Part shown: positions 7,994-17,187 of the stretch, piece after piece
Layout: each line of letters opens with the position of its first letter
Numbering within the stretch: position 1 is the stretch's first letter
From: Nocardioides alkalitolerans
Lineage (GTDB): Bacteria; Actinomycetota; Actinomycetes; Propionibacteriales; Nocardioidaceae
Length of the DNA stretch: 64,000 nucleotides
NCBI GenBank assembly: GCA_038184435.1
Contig: CP116227.1
Coordinates: 4,183,501 to 4,247,500 of the forward strand
Reading direction: 5' to 3'
Notes under the pieces: model-generated
Told to the model about the DNA's origin: nothing
The model's input: the letters and a program-made list of their open reading frames with translations, nothing else
Database searches by the model: none
Position numbers and translations under genes: made by a program

Positions 7994-8163
7994 GGGGGCT
8001 CCGGGCGTGACGAGGCTGCGCGCCGTACCCACCTCCAAGACGCGCCCGAACCCTGAGCTGCTCGCCATGTTACGGGGATGTTGCACGCCGGCGTCAGTCC
8101 GCGCGCTGGAGGCGTCCGCCACGCGGGTGACGTGTTCTGCGCCACCGCGTCCTCCGGCGCCCC

Positions 8164-8169
8164 TAGACT
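8164..8169 (+). promoter_or_regulatory. -10 element of leaderless tetR-type gene
   Basis: TAGACT lies seven bases before the GTG at 8177. That spacing puts the transcription start at or next to the start codon. Confidence 0.6.
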
Positions 8170-8176
8170 CCGCGCC

Positions 8177-8776
8177 GTGCCCGACCAGACCCCGCCGCTG
8201 CCGCCGGAGCCCGCGCCGCGCCGGCCCCGCGCCGACGCCACCCGCAACCGTGCGCGGGTCGCGGACGCCGCGGTGGAGGTCTTCGCGGAGAAGGGTCTCG
8301 ATGCCACCGTCGCCGACGTCGCGCGGCGCGCCGAGGTCGGGAACGCGACGGTGTTCCGCCACTTCCCGACGAAGGCCGACCTGCTGAGCGAGGTCGTGAC
8401 GCGCTGGATGGAGGCGTGGTCGGCGGAGGTGGCGAGCTATCTCGAGGGGGACGCCGACGACACGCTGCGGGTGCTGCTGCTCGAGGTGCTCGAGCGCTTC
8501 CGCCGCGACCGCTTCGCGCTGGACCTCCTCCGGGGCAAGGACCTCGACGAGCGCATGCGGCAGGCCCACGACGAGCTCGAGCGGCGGTTCACCGTGGCGC
8601 TCGTGCGCGCGATCGACGCCGGGCTGGTCGCGCCCGACGTCACCTACGCCGACCTGTCCCTCCTCGTGCTCGGCATGGCGTCCCGCCTCTCCGAGAAGGG
8701 CGACGGCGACCGCGCGTCGTGGCAACGGGCCGGACGGTTCGCCTGGACCGCGATCGCCCGTCACGACAGCGTTTAG
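8177..8776 (+). CDS. TetR-family transcriptional regulator
   Basis: This 199-residue protein has an N-terminal helix-turn-helix (TVADVARRAEVGNATVFRHF, about residues 43-62), with FPTKADLL after it, and a ligand-binding C-terminal domain ending with a transmembrane-free helical region. The GTG at 8177 is chosen because a TAGACT -10 lies seven bases upstream, as in other genes here. An in-frame ATG at 8078 would add 33 residues of unrelated sequence. It is transcribed away from the MFS gene and probably represses it and itself. The dps iron box begins inside its last codons. Confidence 0.85.
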   Translation: MPDQTPPLPPEPAPRRPRADATRNRARVADAAVEVFAEKGLDATVADVARRAEVGNATVFRHFPTKADLLSEVVTRWMEAWSAEVASYLEGDADDTLRVLLLEVLERFRRDRFALDLLRGKDLDERMRQAHDELERRFTVALVRAIDAGLVAPDVTYADLSLLVLGMASRLSEKGDGDRASWQRAGRFAWTAIARHDSV

Positions 8777-8791
8777 GCGAGGCTTTCCTGT
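8773..8791. promoter_or_regulatory. Iron-box-like (IdeR/DtxR) site upstream of dps
   Basis: TTAGGCGAGGCTTTCCTGT matches the IdeR iron-box consensus TTAGGTTAGGCTAACCTAA at 14 of 19 positions. It overlaps the tetR stop codon and lies about 85 bp before the dps start. Iron-dependent regulation of Dps would fit the protein's iron-storing role. Confidence 0.45.
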
Positions 8792-8807
8792 CTGGAACGG
8801 TTCCAGA
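8791..8807. promoter_or_regulatory. 17-bp palindrome in dps promoter
   Basis: TCTGGAACGGTTCCAGA is a perfect palindrome except for its centre. It lies next to the iron-box-like site and upstream of a TTATGT hexamer (8816-8821) that may be the -10. It is likely an operator of an unidentified stress regulator. Confidence 0.5.
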
Positions 8808-8875
8808 AAAGGTGGTTATGTGGTGGATGTAGCCGGCTGCAGCCGGCACCACGACCCCCAGGAGAGGAGATCGCC

Positions 8876-9412
8876 ATGAGCGACACGATCCAGACCACGA
8901 CGCCCGCCGCGACCCACAAGGCCAGCCCGCGGTTCACGGCCTCGCAGCAGCTCGCCGACCACCTGCAGGCGCTCAGCGCCGACCTCATCGACCTCCACCT
9001 CGTGGGCAAGCAGGCCCACTGGAACGTCGTCGGGAAGAACTTCCGCGACCTCCACCTGCAGCTCGACGAGGTCGTCGACGCCGCCCGCGAGTTCTCCGAC
9101 ACCGTGGCCGAGCGCATGCGCGCGATCTACGTGACCGTGGACGGCCGCGCCGCCCGCGTCGCCACCCAGTCGAGCCTGCCGGAGTTCCCGGCGACCGAGG
9201 TCGACACCGCGGAGTGCGTGGACCTCATCACCGCCTCGCTCTACGCGGTGTCGGGCACGGCCCGTCGGATCCACGACGACGTCGACGCCGAGGACCCCAC
9301 CACGGCCGACATCCTCCACACCATCATCGAGCGCCTCGAGCAGCTCGCGTGGATGATCGACGCCGAGAACCGCACCGCCAACGCGAGCGAGCCGGCCAGC
9401 ATCAACGAGTGA
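8876..9412 (+). CDS. dps: Dps-type DNA-binding ferritin
   Basis: Dps forms hollow 12-mers that oxidise and store iron and shield DNA from oxidative damage. This 178-residue protein has the ferroxidase segment HLVGKQAHWNVVGKNFRDLH (about residues 41-60), followed by LDEVVDAAREFSDTVAERMR with the acidic iron ligands that come from the neighbouring subunit. AGGAGAGGAGA before the ATG is a strong ribosome binding site. The N-terminus is only mildly basic, so DNA binding may be modest. The promoter carries an iron-box-like site and a separate palindrome. Confidence 0.93.
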   Translation: MSDTIQTTTPAATHKASPRFTASQQLADHLQALSADLIDLHLVGKQAHWNVVGKNFRDLHLQLDEVVDAAREFSDTVAERMRAIYVTVDGRAARVATQSSLPEFPATEVDTAECVDLITASLYAVSGTARRIHDDVDAEDPTTADILHTIIERLEQLAWMIDAENRTANASEPASINE

Positions 9413-9447
9413 CGCCGCGCGCGACCAGCGCGTGGACCCCGACGGGC

Positions 9448-9480
9448 GGCCCCCTGTCCTCTGTGGCGGAGCAGGGGGCC
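9448..9480. terminator. Terminator after dps
   Basis: GGCCCCCTG (9448-9456) pairs with CAGGGGGCC (9472-9480), flanked by GGGC and GGCCC that extend the stem. It lies between dps and the convergent PPOX gene. Confidence 0.7.
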
Positions 9481-9507
9481 GGCCCGTGTCGTGTCCCGGC
9501 CGTGGAG

Positions 9508-9918
9508 TCAGAGCCGCGCCGAGTGCAGCACGCGCGTGACGTCGATGCGCAGCGCGACCCGGTCGGGGCGCTCCTTCGGCTGGCGGTAGCGCGCGGCGTA
9601 CCGCTCGACGGCGCGGGCCACCTCGTCGGGCTCGGTCGTCGCGGTGGCCGTGCCCTCGAGCGTGACCCAGCGGGCGCCGTCGACGTGGCACACGGCGACC
9701 GGCCCGCCGGGGCTCGCCTGCACGTTGCGCGCCTTGCGCGCGCCGTCGAACGTGATCACCCACGCGCAGCCGCGCTCGGCGTCGATGCCGACCCCGACCG
9801 GCACCACGTGCGGACGGCCGTCGGGACGCAGCGTGGTGAGCGTCGCGAGGTGGCGCTCCGCGAAGAAGGCGGCGAGGCCGTCGGGGACGGCGGTCCAGTC
9901 GGGGGTCCAGGACGGCAC
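9508..9918 (-). CDS. PPOX-class F420-dependent enzyme
   Basis: The 136-residue protein belongs to the split-barrel flavin/deazaflavin (PPOX) family. Typical signs are FFAERHLATLTTLRPDGRPH (residues 18-37), VPVGVGIDAERG and the closing RYRQPKERPDRVALRIDVTRV. Actinobacterial members of this size that open with HLATLTTLRPDG often use F420 rather than FMN, which agrees with npdG in this window. The substrate is unknown. It is a single gene facing dps, and the leader between it and the SDR gene is short. Confidence 0.8.
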   Translation of the reverse strand: MPSWTPDWTAVPDGLAAFFAERHLATLTTLRPDGRPHVVPVGVGIDAERGCAWVITFDGARKARNVQASPGGPVAVCHVDGARWVTLEGTATATTEPDEVARAVERYAARYRQPKERPDRVALRIDVTRVLHSARL

Positions 9919-10023
9919 GGGCGGCTCCGTTCGCGTGGGGTCACAGCGGGGGTACGGCGGTGGGTCGCCGCCGCGTCGACCCTAGCGATCCGCTGCTCGC
10001 CCGCTCGGGTGGGACCGCCTGCC

Positions 10024-10029
10024 TAGGCT
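10024..10029 (+). promoter_or_regulatory. -10 element of leaderless SDR gene
   Basis: TAGGCT lies six bases before the ATG at 10036. Confidence 0.65.
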
Positions 10030-10035
10030 CGGGTC

Positions 10036-11079
10036 ATGGCACACCGGACCGGCCAGGCCCCCCTCGCGACGACCCTCGCCCGGGGTCTCGACACCGTCCT
10101 CGACCGCACGATCGCGCCGGGCTACACCAAGCTCGGCCTGAGCCTGCGGCGCCGCCTCCCCACGTGGCCCGCCGACCCGGCGCCCGACGCCCTCCGTGGG
10201 CGTGTCGCCGCGGTCACCGGCGCCACCTCCGGGCTCGGGCTCGCCACCGCCGAGGGTCTCGCACGCCTCGGCGCCTCGGTGCGGCTCGTGGTGCGCAACG
10301 TCGAGAAGGGCGAGCAGGTGCGCGCCGAGCTGCTGGAGCGGGTGCCGGGCGCCGACCTCGTGGTCGACCGCTGCGACGTCGGCGACCTCGACGACGTACG
10401 CCGCGCGGCCGCCGCCATCGACGCGGCCCTCGACGGCCGCACGCTCGACGTCCTCGTGCACAACGCCGGGGTGATGCCGCCGGAGCGCACCCTGTCGCCG
10501 CAGGGCCACGAGCTGTCCATGGCCGTCCACGTGCTGGGTCCGGTGCTGCTCACCGACCTGCTCCGCGACCGCCTCGCGGCGTCGTCCGACGCCGCCGACC
10601 CCGCCGACCCGGCACCGAGCGGCGCGCGGGTCGTGTTCGTGACGTCGGGCGGCATGTACGCGCAGGCGCTGCGGGTCGACGACCTGGAGTACGACGCGTC
10701 GCCCGAGGACTACTCGGGCACCACGGCCTACGCGCGGTCGAAGCGCGCCCAGGTCGAGCTGCTGCCGTCGCTCACCGCGCGCTGGGCCCCGGAGCACGTC
10801 AGCGTCGCGGCGATGCACCCCGGCTGGGCCGACACGCCGGGCGTCGTGGACTCGCTGCCGGGCTTCCACAAGCTGACGGGCCCCGTGCTGCGCGACGCCG
10901 CCGGGGGTGCCGACACCGCCGTGTGGCTGGGGGCCGTCGAGCCCGCGCCGCCGTCGGGCGCCCTCTGGCACGACCGTCGGGTGCGGCCGACGTCGCTCCT
11001 GCGGCGTACCCGGCCGTCGGCCGCCGACCGCCGCGCGCTGTGGGACTGGGTGCAGGAGAACGCGGGCCTCACCCGCTAG
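10036..11079 (+). CDS. Short-chain dehydrogenase/reductase
   Basis: This 347-residue NAD(P)-dependent oxidoreductase has the SDR cofactor loop VTGATSGLGLA (about residues 60-70), NAG in LVHNAGVMPP, a catalytic Ser in VTSGGMY and YARSK with the catalytic Tyr and Lys. The 55-residue N-terminal extension and the ALWHDRRVRPT C-terminus resemble dehydrogenase/reductase 12-type SDRs. A lipid or steroid-like substrate is only a guess. The gene is monocistronic with a leaderless-type promoter. Its TAG stop lies on the same CTAG as the stop of the convergent mannosyltransferase gene. Confidence 0.88.
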   Translation: MAHRTGQAPLATTLARGLDTVLDRTIAPGYTKLGLSLRRRLPTWPADPAPDALRGRVAAVTGATSGLGLATAEGLARLGASVRLVVRNVEKGEQVRAELLERVPGADLVVDRCDVGDLDDVRRAAAAIDAALDGRTLDVLVHNAGVMPPERTLSPQGHELSMAVHVLGPVLLTDLLRDRLAASSDAADPADPAPSGARVVFVTSGGMYAQALRVDDLEYDASPEDYSGTTAYARSKRAQVELLPSLTARWAPEHVSVAAMHPGWADTPGVVDSLPGFHKLTGPVLRDAAGGADTAVWLGAVEPAPPSGALWHDRRVRPTSLLRRTRPSAADRRALWDWVQENAGLTR

Positions 11080-12803
11080 ATCCAGCGGTCGAACCAGATG
11101 CGGTCGAGCCACTCGCCGCGGGTGAGCAGCTCGGCGGTGTAGATCGGGTAGAACCACGCGAAGTTCACGATCACCAGCACGACGACGGCGCCCGCGACCA
11201 CGACGCCGACCGTGCGGCGCGGTGTCGGCACGCGGGACCGGCCGACCAGCTGGCCCAGCGCGAGCGTGAGCGCGATGACGGTGAACGGCAGGATCGCCAT
11301 CGCGTAGAAGATGAAGATGGGGCGGTCGTCGTTGAAGAACCACGGCACCCACGTCGAGAGGGCGCCCACGACGGCGACGCCGTAGCGCCAGTCCCGGGCG
11401 CCCAGCCACATCAGCGCCGCGAAGGCGAGCGCGACCGCGCCGGACCACCACAGCACCGGGGTGCCGAGGATGAGCACCTGGCGCAGGCAGGACGAGTCCG
11501 GGGCCGCGTCGCAGCCCTGCGCCCCCGGCGCGATGTCGTTCTCGGCGTGGACGCCGACGGGGCGGTTGAGCAGCAGCCACCCGCGCGGATCGGACTGGTA
11601 GGGGTGGGTGGAGCAGTTCAGGTACTGCGTGTGGAACGTGTAGACGTCCTGGTGGTAGTACCAGAGCGATCGGAGCGACTGCACCACCTCGCCCAGGCCC
11701 GACGCGTCCGGCTCCGTGGCCGTCGGCCAGCGCTTCGACGGGTCGGTCTCCGCCTGGCCGTCGCAGTCCGCGGCGGGCGCCACGAACTGCGTGTACTGCG
11801 TCGAGGAGAACGCCGCCTCCTCTTGGTCGGCGTGGATCAGCCAGCCGGTCCAGCTGAGCACGTACGTCGCGAACGCGACCAGCACGAGGTAGCCGAACGC
11901 CGGCAGCCCGTCGGTGAGGGCGGCGCGGAGGAGGGAACGCCGTACGCCGAACATCCGGCGCGCACCGGCGCTCCAGACCCACACGAGGATGCCGAAGGCG
12001 GCCAGCGGGTAGAGCGCCGTCCACTTCGTGCCCACCGCGAGGCCCCACATGACGCCCCCCGTGAGGAGCCAGGGGCGCCAGAGCAGGCGTCGTACCGGAC
12101 CCCAGGCGGCCCAGCGGGCCGTCCCGTCGAGCGGGTCGAGCCGGGCGTCGGGGTCGTCGGGGCGCTCCGGCACGAGGTGCGCCAGCCGCGCGCGCAGCCA
12201 GAAGCGGTCGTTGACGACGCAGGCGACGCCGCAGGTGATGAAGAGCGCGAGGAAGATGTCGAGCAGGGCGAGGCGCGACAGCACGAAGTGCATGCCGTCG
12301 AAGGCCATGAGGATCCCGGCGACGAGGCCGAGCATCGTCGAGCCGGTCATGCGGCGCACGAGGCGGCACAGCACCAGCACGAGCAGGGCGCCGGCGACGG
12401 CCGCGGCGAAGCGCCAGCCGAAGGGGTCCATGCCGAAGAGGCGGATGCCGAGCGCGATCGCCCACTTGCCGACCTCCGGGTGCACGACCAGCTCGGGGTC
12501 GTCGGACCACGCGTCGAGGTCGCCGCCGAGGATCCGGTCGTTGGCGTCGTCGGGGTAGTCCCGCACGTAGCCCAGGTTGAGCAGCGACCAGGCGTGCTTC
12601 GCGTAGTAGGTCTCGTCGAAGGAGAACTCCCGCGGCGTGCCGAGGTGCCACAGCCGCATGCCGAGCGCCAGGGCGAAGACGCCCAGCGCGGGGAGCCAGC
12701 CGCCCCAGCGCGTCGACCAGCCGGCGAGCGCGCGGGTCACTGCGGGCGGAGCCACGGCGCGTCCCGCCCGCTCCCTGGCGCGGGCGAGGATCGGCGAGGT
12801 CAC
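11076..12803 (-). CDS. pmt: Dolichyl-phosphate-mannose--protein mannosyltransferase
   Basis: Pmt enzymes (GT39) transfer mannose from polyprenyl-phosphate-mannose to Ser/Thr of secreted proteins at the membrane. The 575-residue product has about ten membrane segments. The first extracytoplasmic loop has FDETYYAKHAWSLL with the acidic DE catalytic pair (about residues 55-68), and VHPEVGKWAIALG and SRLALLDIFLALFI follow as in the family. The GTG at 12803 is chosen because TAGAGT lies eight bases before it. The -10 overlaps that of the divergent rsmI, a gene arrangement seen in many actinobacteria. Substrates are probably secreted lipoproteins and Sec-exported proteins. Confidence 0.9.
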   Translation of the reverse strand: MTSPILARARERAGRAVAPPAVTRALAGWSTRWGGWLPALGVFALALGMRLWHLGTPREFSFDETYYAKHAWSLLNLGYVRDYPDDANDRILGGDLDAWSDDPELVVHPEVGKWAIALGIRLFGMDPFGWRFAAAVAGALLVLVLCRLVRRMTGSTMLGLVAGILMAFDGMHFVLSRLALLDIFLALFITCGVACVVNDRFWLRARLAHLVPERPDDPDARLDPLDGTARWAAWGPVRRLLWRPWLLTGGVMWGLAVGTKWTALYPLAAFGILVWVWSAGARRMFGVRRSLLRAALTDGLPAFGYLVLVAFATYVLSWTGWLIHADQEEAAFSSTQYTQFVAPAADCDGQAETDPSKRWPTATEPDASGLGEVVQSLRSLWYYHQDVYTFHTQYLNCSTHPYQSDPRGWLLLNRPVGVHAENDIAPGAQGCDAAPDSSCLRQVLILGTPVLWWSGAVALAFAALMWLGARDWRYGVAVVGALSTWVPWFFNDDRPIFIFYAMAILPFTVIALTLALGQLVGRSRVPTPRRTVGVVVAGAVVVLVIVNFAWFYPIYTAELLTRGEWLDRIWFDRWI

Positions 12804-12811
12804 GGGGGTGA

Positions 12812-12821
12812 ACTCTACGAT
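12812..12821. promoter_or_regulatory. Overlapping divergent -10 elements of pmt and rsmI
   Basis: Plus-strand TACGAT (12816-12821) lies six bases before the rsmI GTG. Minus-strand TAGAGT (12817-12812) lies eight bases before the pmt GTG. The two hexamers share two base pairs, so both promoters probably cannot be opened at once. Confidence 0.5.
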
Positions 12822-12827
12822 CGGGGC

Positions 12828-13673
12828 GTGAGCGGAGACGGGAGCGGCGTGCTGGTGCTGGCGGGCACCCCGATCGGGCGTCCGGACGACGCGCCCCCGC
12901 GGCTGGTCGCGGAGCTCGCCCGGGCCGACGTGGTCGCCGCCGAGGACACGCGCCGGCTGCGGCGCCTCACCAGCGACCTCGGGGTGGAGCTGACCGGGCG
13001 CGTGGTGTCGTACTTCGAGGGCAACGAGACCGCCCGGACCCCCGTGCTCCTCGAGGCGCTGCTCGCCGGCGAGCGCGTGCTGCTGGTGACGGACGCGGGG
13101 ATGCCCAGCGTGTCCGACCCCGGCTACCGGCTCGTGGCGGCCTGCGTCGAGGCCGACGTGCCGGTGACGGCCGTCCCCGGCCCGTCCGCTGTGCTCACCG
13201 CCCTCGCCGTCTCCGGGCTGCCCGTCGACCGCTTCTGCTTCGAGGGCTTCCTGCCCCGCAAGGCGGGGGAGCGCGGGCGCCGCCTCGCCGCCCTCGCCCG
13301 CGAGGAGCGCACGATGGTCTTCTTCGAGGCGCCCCACCGCACCCACGCCGCGCTCGCCGCGCTCGCGGAGGCGTTCGGCGACGACCGGCCCGCCGCCGTC
13401 TGCCGGGAGCTGACGAAGACCCACGAGGAGGTACGCCGCGGCGACCTCGCCTCGCTGGTCGCCTGGGCCGCCGACGGGGTGCGCGGCGAGGTGACGCTCG
13501 TGGTGCAGGGGACGACGCCCGGCGCGTCGGTGGCGTCGGACCCGGAGAGCCTGCGGGCCGCCGTCGCCGAGGCCGAGGCGGCGGGCGCGACGCGCAAGGA
13601 CGCCATCCGCGACGTCGCCGACGCCGCCGGCGTGCCCAAGCGCGTGGTGTACGACGTGGTGCACAAGGGGTGA
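12828..13673 (+). CDS. rsmI: 16S rRNA (cytidine(1402)-2'-O)-methyltransferase
   Basis: RsmI 2'-O-methylates C1402 in the decoding centre of 16S rRNA using SAM. The 281-residue protein shows the tetrapyrrole-methylase fold: LVLAGTPIGRPDD near the N-terminus, AAEDTRRLRRL (about residues 37-47), LVTDAGMPSVSDPGYRLV (about 85-102) and AVPGPSAVLTALAVSGLPVDRFCFEGFLPRK. The C-terminal GATRKDAIRDVADAAGVPKR is the small DNA/RNA-binding-like tail of RsmI. The GTG at 12828 is favoured by TACGAT six bases upstream. It is separated from the next gene by the compound palindrome at 13680-13763. Confidence 0.95.
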   Translation: MSGDGSGVLVLAGTPIGRPDDAPPRLVAELARADVVAAEDTRRLRRLTSDLGVELTGRVVSYFEGNETARTPVLLEALLAGERVLLVTDAGMPSVSDPGYRLVAACVEADVPVTAVPGPSAVLTALAVSGLPVDRFCFEGFLPRKAGERGRRLAALAREERTMVFFEAPHRTHAALAALAEAFGDDRPAAVCRELTKTHEEVRRGDLASLVAWAADGVRGEVTLVVQGTTPGASVASDPESLRAAVAEAEAAGATRKDAIRDVADAAGVPKRVVYDVVHKG

Positions 13674-13679
13674 CCGGTC

Positions 13680-13763
13680 GGTTCCCCGGCTAGCCGGGGA
13701 ACCAACCACTTAGACCATCAAATTTGATGGTCTAAGTGGCGTGTTCCCCGGCTAGCCGGGGAA
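13680..13763. repeat. Compound palindrome, copy 1 (three nested palindromes)
   Basis: Three perfect palindromes stand side by side: a 24-bp one at 13680-13703, a 34-bp one at 13706-13739 with core GACCATCAAATTTGATGGTC, and TTCCCCGGCTAGCCGGGGAA at 13744-13763. The first and third share the same 20-bp core. The last two, together with the following AAGTG-YCGGCCCCC, recur at 21196-21273. Each unit would fold into a strong hairpin. It lies right after rsmI, so it may act as a terminator, but its length and exact symmetry suggest more. Confidence 0.9.
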
Positions 13764-13778
13764 AGTGTCGGCCCCCGC

Positions 13779-13784
13779 TACCCT
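13779..13784 (+). promoter_or_regulatory. -10 element of the epoxide-hydrolase-like gene
   Basis: TACCCT lies seven bases before the ATG at 13792, as in leaderless genes. Confidence 0.55.
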
Positions 13785-13791
13785 CGGCCGC

Positions 13792-14646
13792 ATGCCTCCC
13801 GCACGCGTCACGTCGTTCGTCCACGAGGGCCTGACCTTCGACGTCGAGGACTCGGGTCCGATCGACGGGGACGTCGTCGTGCTCCTCCACGGCTTCCCGC
13901 AGCGGGCCTCGTCGTGGCGCCGCGTGGCGCCGCTGCTGCACGCCCACGGCTACCGCACCGTCGCCCCCGACCAGCGCGGCTACTCGCCGGGTGCGCGTCC
14001 GACCCGGCGCCGCGACTACACCGTGCAGCACCTGGCCGGCGACGTCCGGGCGCTGCTCGACGCGCTCGGCTCGGCCGGCGAGCGCGTCCACCTCGTCGGT
14101 CACGACTGGGGCGCCGTCATCGGGTGGGGCGTCGCCGCGGCGTACCCCGACCGCCTGCGCACCTTCACCGCCGTCTCGGTGCCGCCCACGGGCGCCTTCG
14201 TGCGCGGCGGCCTGCGGGGGCCGCAGCTGCTGAAGTCGTGGTATGTCGGTGCCTTCCAGCTCCCCCGCCTCCCCGAGCTGCTCGCCGGCCGCAAGCCGGA
14301 GGCGCTCGAGCGGGTGCTGCGCTCGACCGGCATGACCAAGGAGGACGTGGCGCGGTTCCGCACCGAGATCCTCGAGCACGGCGCGTTCCCCGGCGCCATC
14401 GCCTACTACCGTGCGCTGCCCCTTGCCGCGCGCGGCTCCTTCTCGGCGCGCGTCCGGGTGCCCACGACCCTCGTGTGGAGCGACGGCGACACCGCCGTCG
14501 ACCGCGCGGGCGTGGAGCTGGCGGCGGACTACGTGGACGCGCCGTACGAGCTCGTCGTGCTGCAGGGCGTCAGCCACTGGGTGCCCGAGCACGCGCCGGA
14601 GGCGCTGGCCGAGGCGGTGCTGGAGCGCGTGGGGAGCGTCGGGTGA
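13792..14646 (+). CDS. Alpha/beta hydrolase, epoxide-hydrolase-like
   Basis: The 284-residue cytoplasmic enzyme has HGFPQRASSW (oxyanion region, about residues 33-42) and the nucleophile elbow VGHDWGAVIGW (about 102-112) with Asp rather than Ser as nucleophile. That is the mark of epoxide hydrolases and haloalkane dehalogenases. A lid domain follows, and the catalytic His is in VSHWVPEHAPE near the end, with an acid in VWSDGDTAVD. An epoxide is the more likely substrate. Its TGA overlaps the GTG of tatD (GTGA), so the two are translationally coupled. Confidence 0.87.
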   Translation: MPPARVTSFVHEGLTFDVEDSGPIDGDVVVLLHGFPQRASSWRRVAPLLHAHGYRTVAPDQRGYSPGARPTRRRDYTVQHLAGDVRALLDALGSAGERVHLVGHDWGAVIGWGVAAAYPDRLRTFTAVSVPPTGAFVRGGLRGPQLLKSWYVGAFQLPRLPELLAGRKPEALERVLRSTGMTKEDVARFRTEILEHGAFPGAIAYYRALPLAARGSFSARVRVPTTLVWSDGDTAVDRAGVELAADYVDAPYELVVLQGVSHWVPEHAPEALAEAVLERVGSVG

Positions 14647-15560
14647 CCGACCCCGACCGTCCCACCCGGTCGCGGGCCGCGGCCACGGAGCAGGGTTCCC
14701 GGCGCGACCGCTCGCGGCCGCCTGCGCCCGAGCCGCTGCCGCACCCCGTCGTCGACAACCACTGCCACCTCGACATCGCCGACGGCCCCGACGGGGCGTG
14801 GGTGGAGGTCGACGCGGCGCTCGCGGCCAGCGCGGCCGTCAACGTGCCGCGCATCGTGCAGATCGGCTGCGACCTCGAGGGGGCGCGGTGGGCGGTCGCC
14901 GCGGCGGAGCGGTACGACGCGCTCGTCGCCGGCGTGGCCCTGCACCCCAACGAGGCGCCACGCCTGGCCGCGGTCGGCCGCCTCGACGAGGCGCTGGACG
15001 AGATCGAGCGGCTCGCGGGGGCGCACGCCGACGTGCGGGCCGTGGGGGAGACGGGGCTCGACTTCTTCCGCACCGGGCCCGAGGGCGTCGACGCGCAGCG
15101 CGAGAGCTTCGCCCGCCACATCGCGATCGCGAAGCGGCTCGACAAGACGCTCGTCATCCACGACCGCGACGCGCACGCGGCCGTGCTCGACGTGCTCGAC
15201 GCCGAGGGCGCGCCCGACCGCTGGGTCATGCACTGCTTCTCCGGCGACGCCGACTTCGCGCGCGCCTGCCTCGACCGGGGCGCGCACCTCTCCTTCGCGG
15301 GCACGGTCACCTTCAAGAACGCCGCACCGCTGCGCGAGGCCCTCGCCGTGACGCCCCAGGACCGGGTGCTGGTGGAGACGGACGCGCCGTACCTGACGCC
15401 CGTGCCCTACCGCGGGCGGCCCAACGCGTCGTACCTGGTGCCGCTGACGATGCGCGTGATGGCCGACGTGCGGGGCGAGGACCTCGGCGAGCTGTGCGCC
15501 GCGGTGGACGCCTCGACCGAGCGTGCGTTCGGGGGTTCCTGGGGCCGCACGAGCGGGTGA
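14643..15560 (+). CDS. tatD: TatD-family metal-dependent DNase/hydrolase
   Basis: TatD proteins are TIM-barrel metal hydrolases with 3'-5' exonuclease activity in DNA repair and quality control. The 305-residue product has DNHCHLD (metal-binding HxH, about residues 38-44), GVALHPNEAP, AVGETGLDFF with the bridging Glu, VIHDRDAH, HCFSGDADFA and the closing VETDAPYLTPVPYRGRPNA. A roughly 35-residue basic, proline-rich N-terminal extension comes before the domain; it results from the GTG overlapping the previous stop. It lies upstream of rpfB-rsmA-ispE, the usual actinobacterial order. Confidence 0.93.
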   Translation: MTDPDRPTRSRAAATEQGSRRDRSRPPAPEPLPHPVVDNHCHLDIADGPDGAWVEVDAALAASAAVNVPRIVQIGCDLEGARWAVAAAERYDALVAGVALHPNEAPRLAAVGRLDEALDEIERLAGAHADVRAVGETGLDFFRTGPEGVDAQRESFARHIAIAKRLDKTLVIHDRDAHAAVLDVLDAEGAPDRWVMHCFSGDADFARACLDRGAHLSFAGTVTFKNAAPLREALAVTPQDRVLVETDAPYLTPVPYRGRPNASYLVPLTMRVMADVRGEDLGELCAAVDASTERAFGGSWGRTSG

Positions 15561-15599
15561 GCCCGGGCGGGGGAGGCACGTGACCCTGTGCACGGGGGA

Positions 15600-15628
15600 T
15601 TGGAGGCTCCTCCGATCCCCGCTATGGT
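15600..15628 (+). promoter_or_regulatory. Promoter of rpfB
   Basis: TTGGAG (15600-15605) and TATGGT (15623-15628) are separated by 17 bp, the best -35/-10 pair in the 308-bp gap between tatD and rpfB. The -35 overlaps an imperfect inverted repeat, GGATTGGAGG/CCTCCGATCC. Confidence 0.5.
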
Positions 15629-17062
<1,434 letters not shown>

Positions 17063-17174
17063 TCACCTGCTCCACCGCACGACACGCAGGACCCAGCAGG
17101 ACCCAGCACCAGCGACGAGCCGTCGTGGACGCCCGACCGGGCGACCACGGCGGCTTGTCCGCATCCGGCGTCAG

Positions 17175-17180
17175 TAGGGT
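17175..17180 (+). promoter_or_regulatory. -10 element of leaderless rsmA
   Basis: TAGGGT lies seven bases before the GTG at 17188. Confidence 0.6.
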
Positions 17181-17187
17181 GAGCCCC

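Noticed and set aside
7994..8764. Upstream extension of the MFS gene to 8764
   Set aside because: The extension overlaps the whole divergent TetR gene and shows no transporter sequence; translation starting at 7993 gives a complete MFS protein.
11076..11079. Shared CTAG at the convergent stops of the SDR and pmt genes
   Set aside because: Both stop codons lie on one palindromic CTAG, but such overlaps are common in compact genomes and no function follows.
9960..13673. A very long open frame (over 1200 codons) through SDR, pmt and rsmI
   Set aside because: Only the last 282 codons are rsmI. The rest is the opposite frame of pmt, full of Arg/Gly/Ala-rich sequence without domains, typical of high-GC shadow frames.
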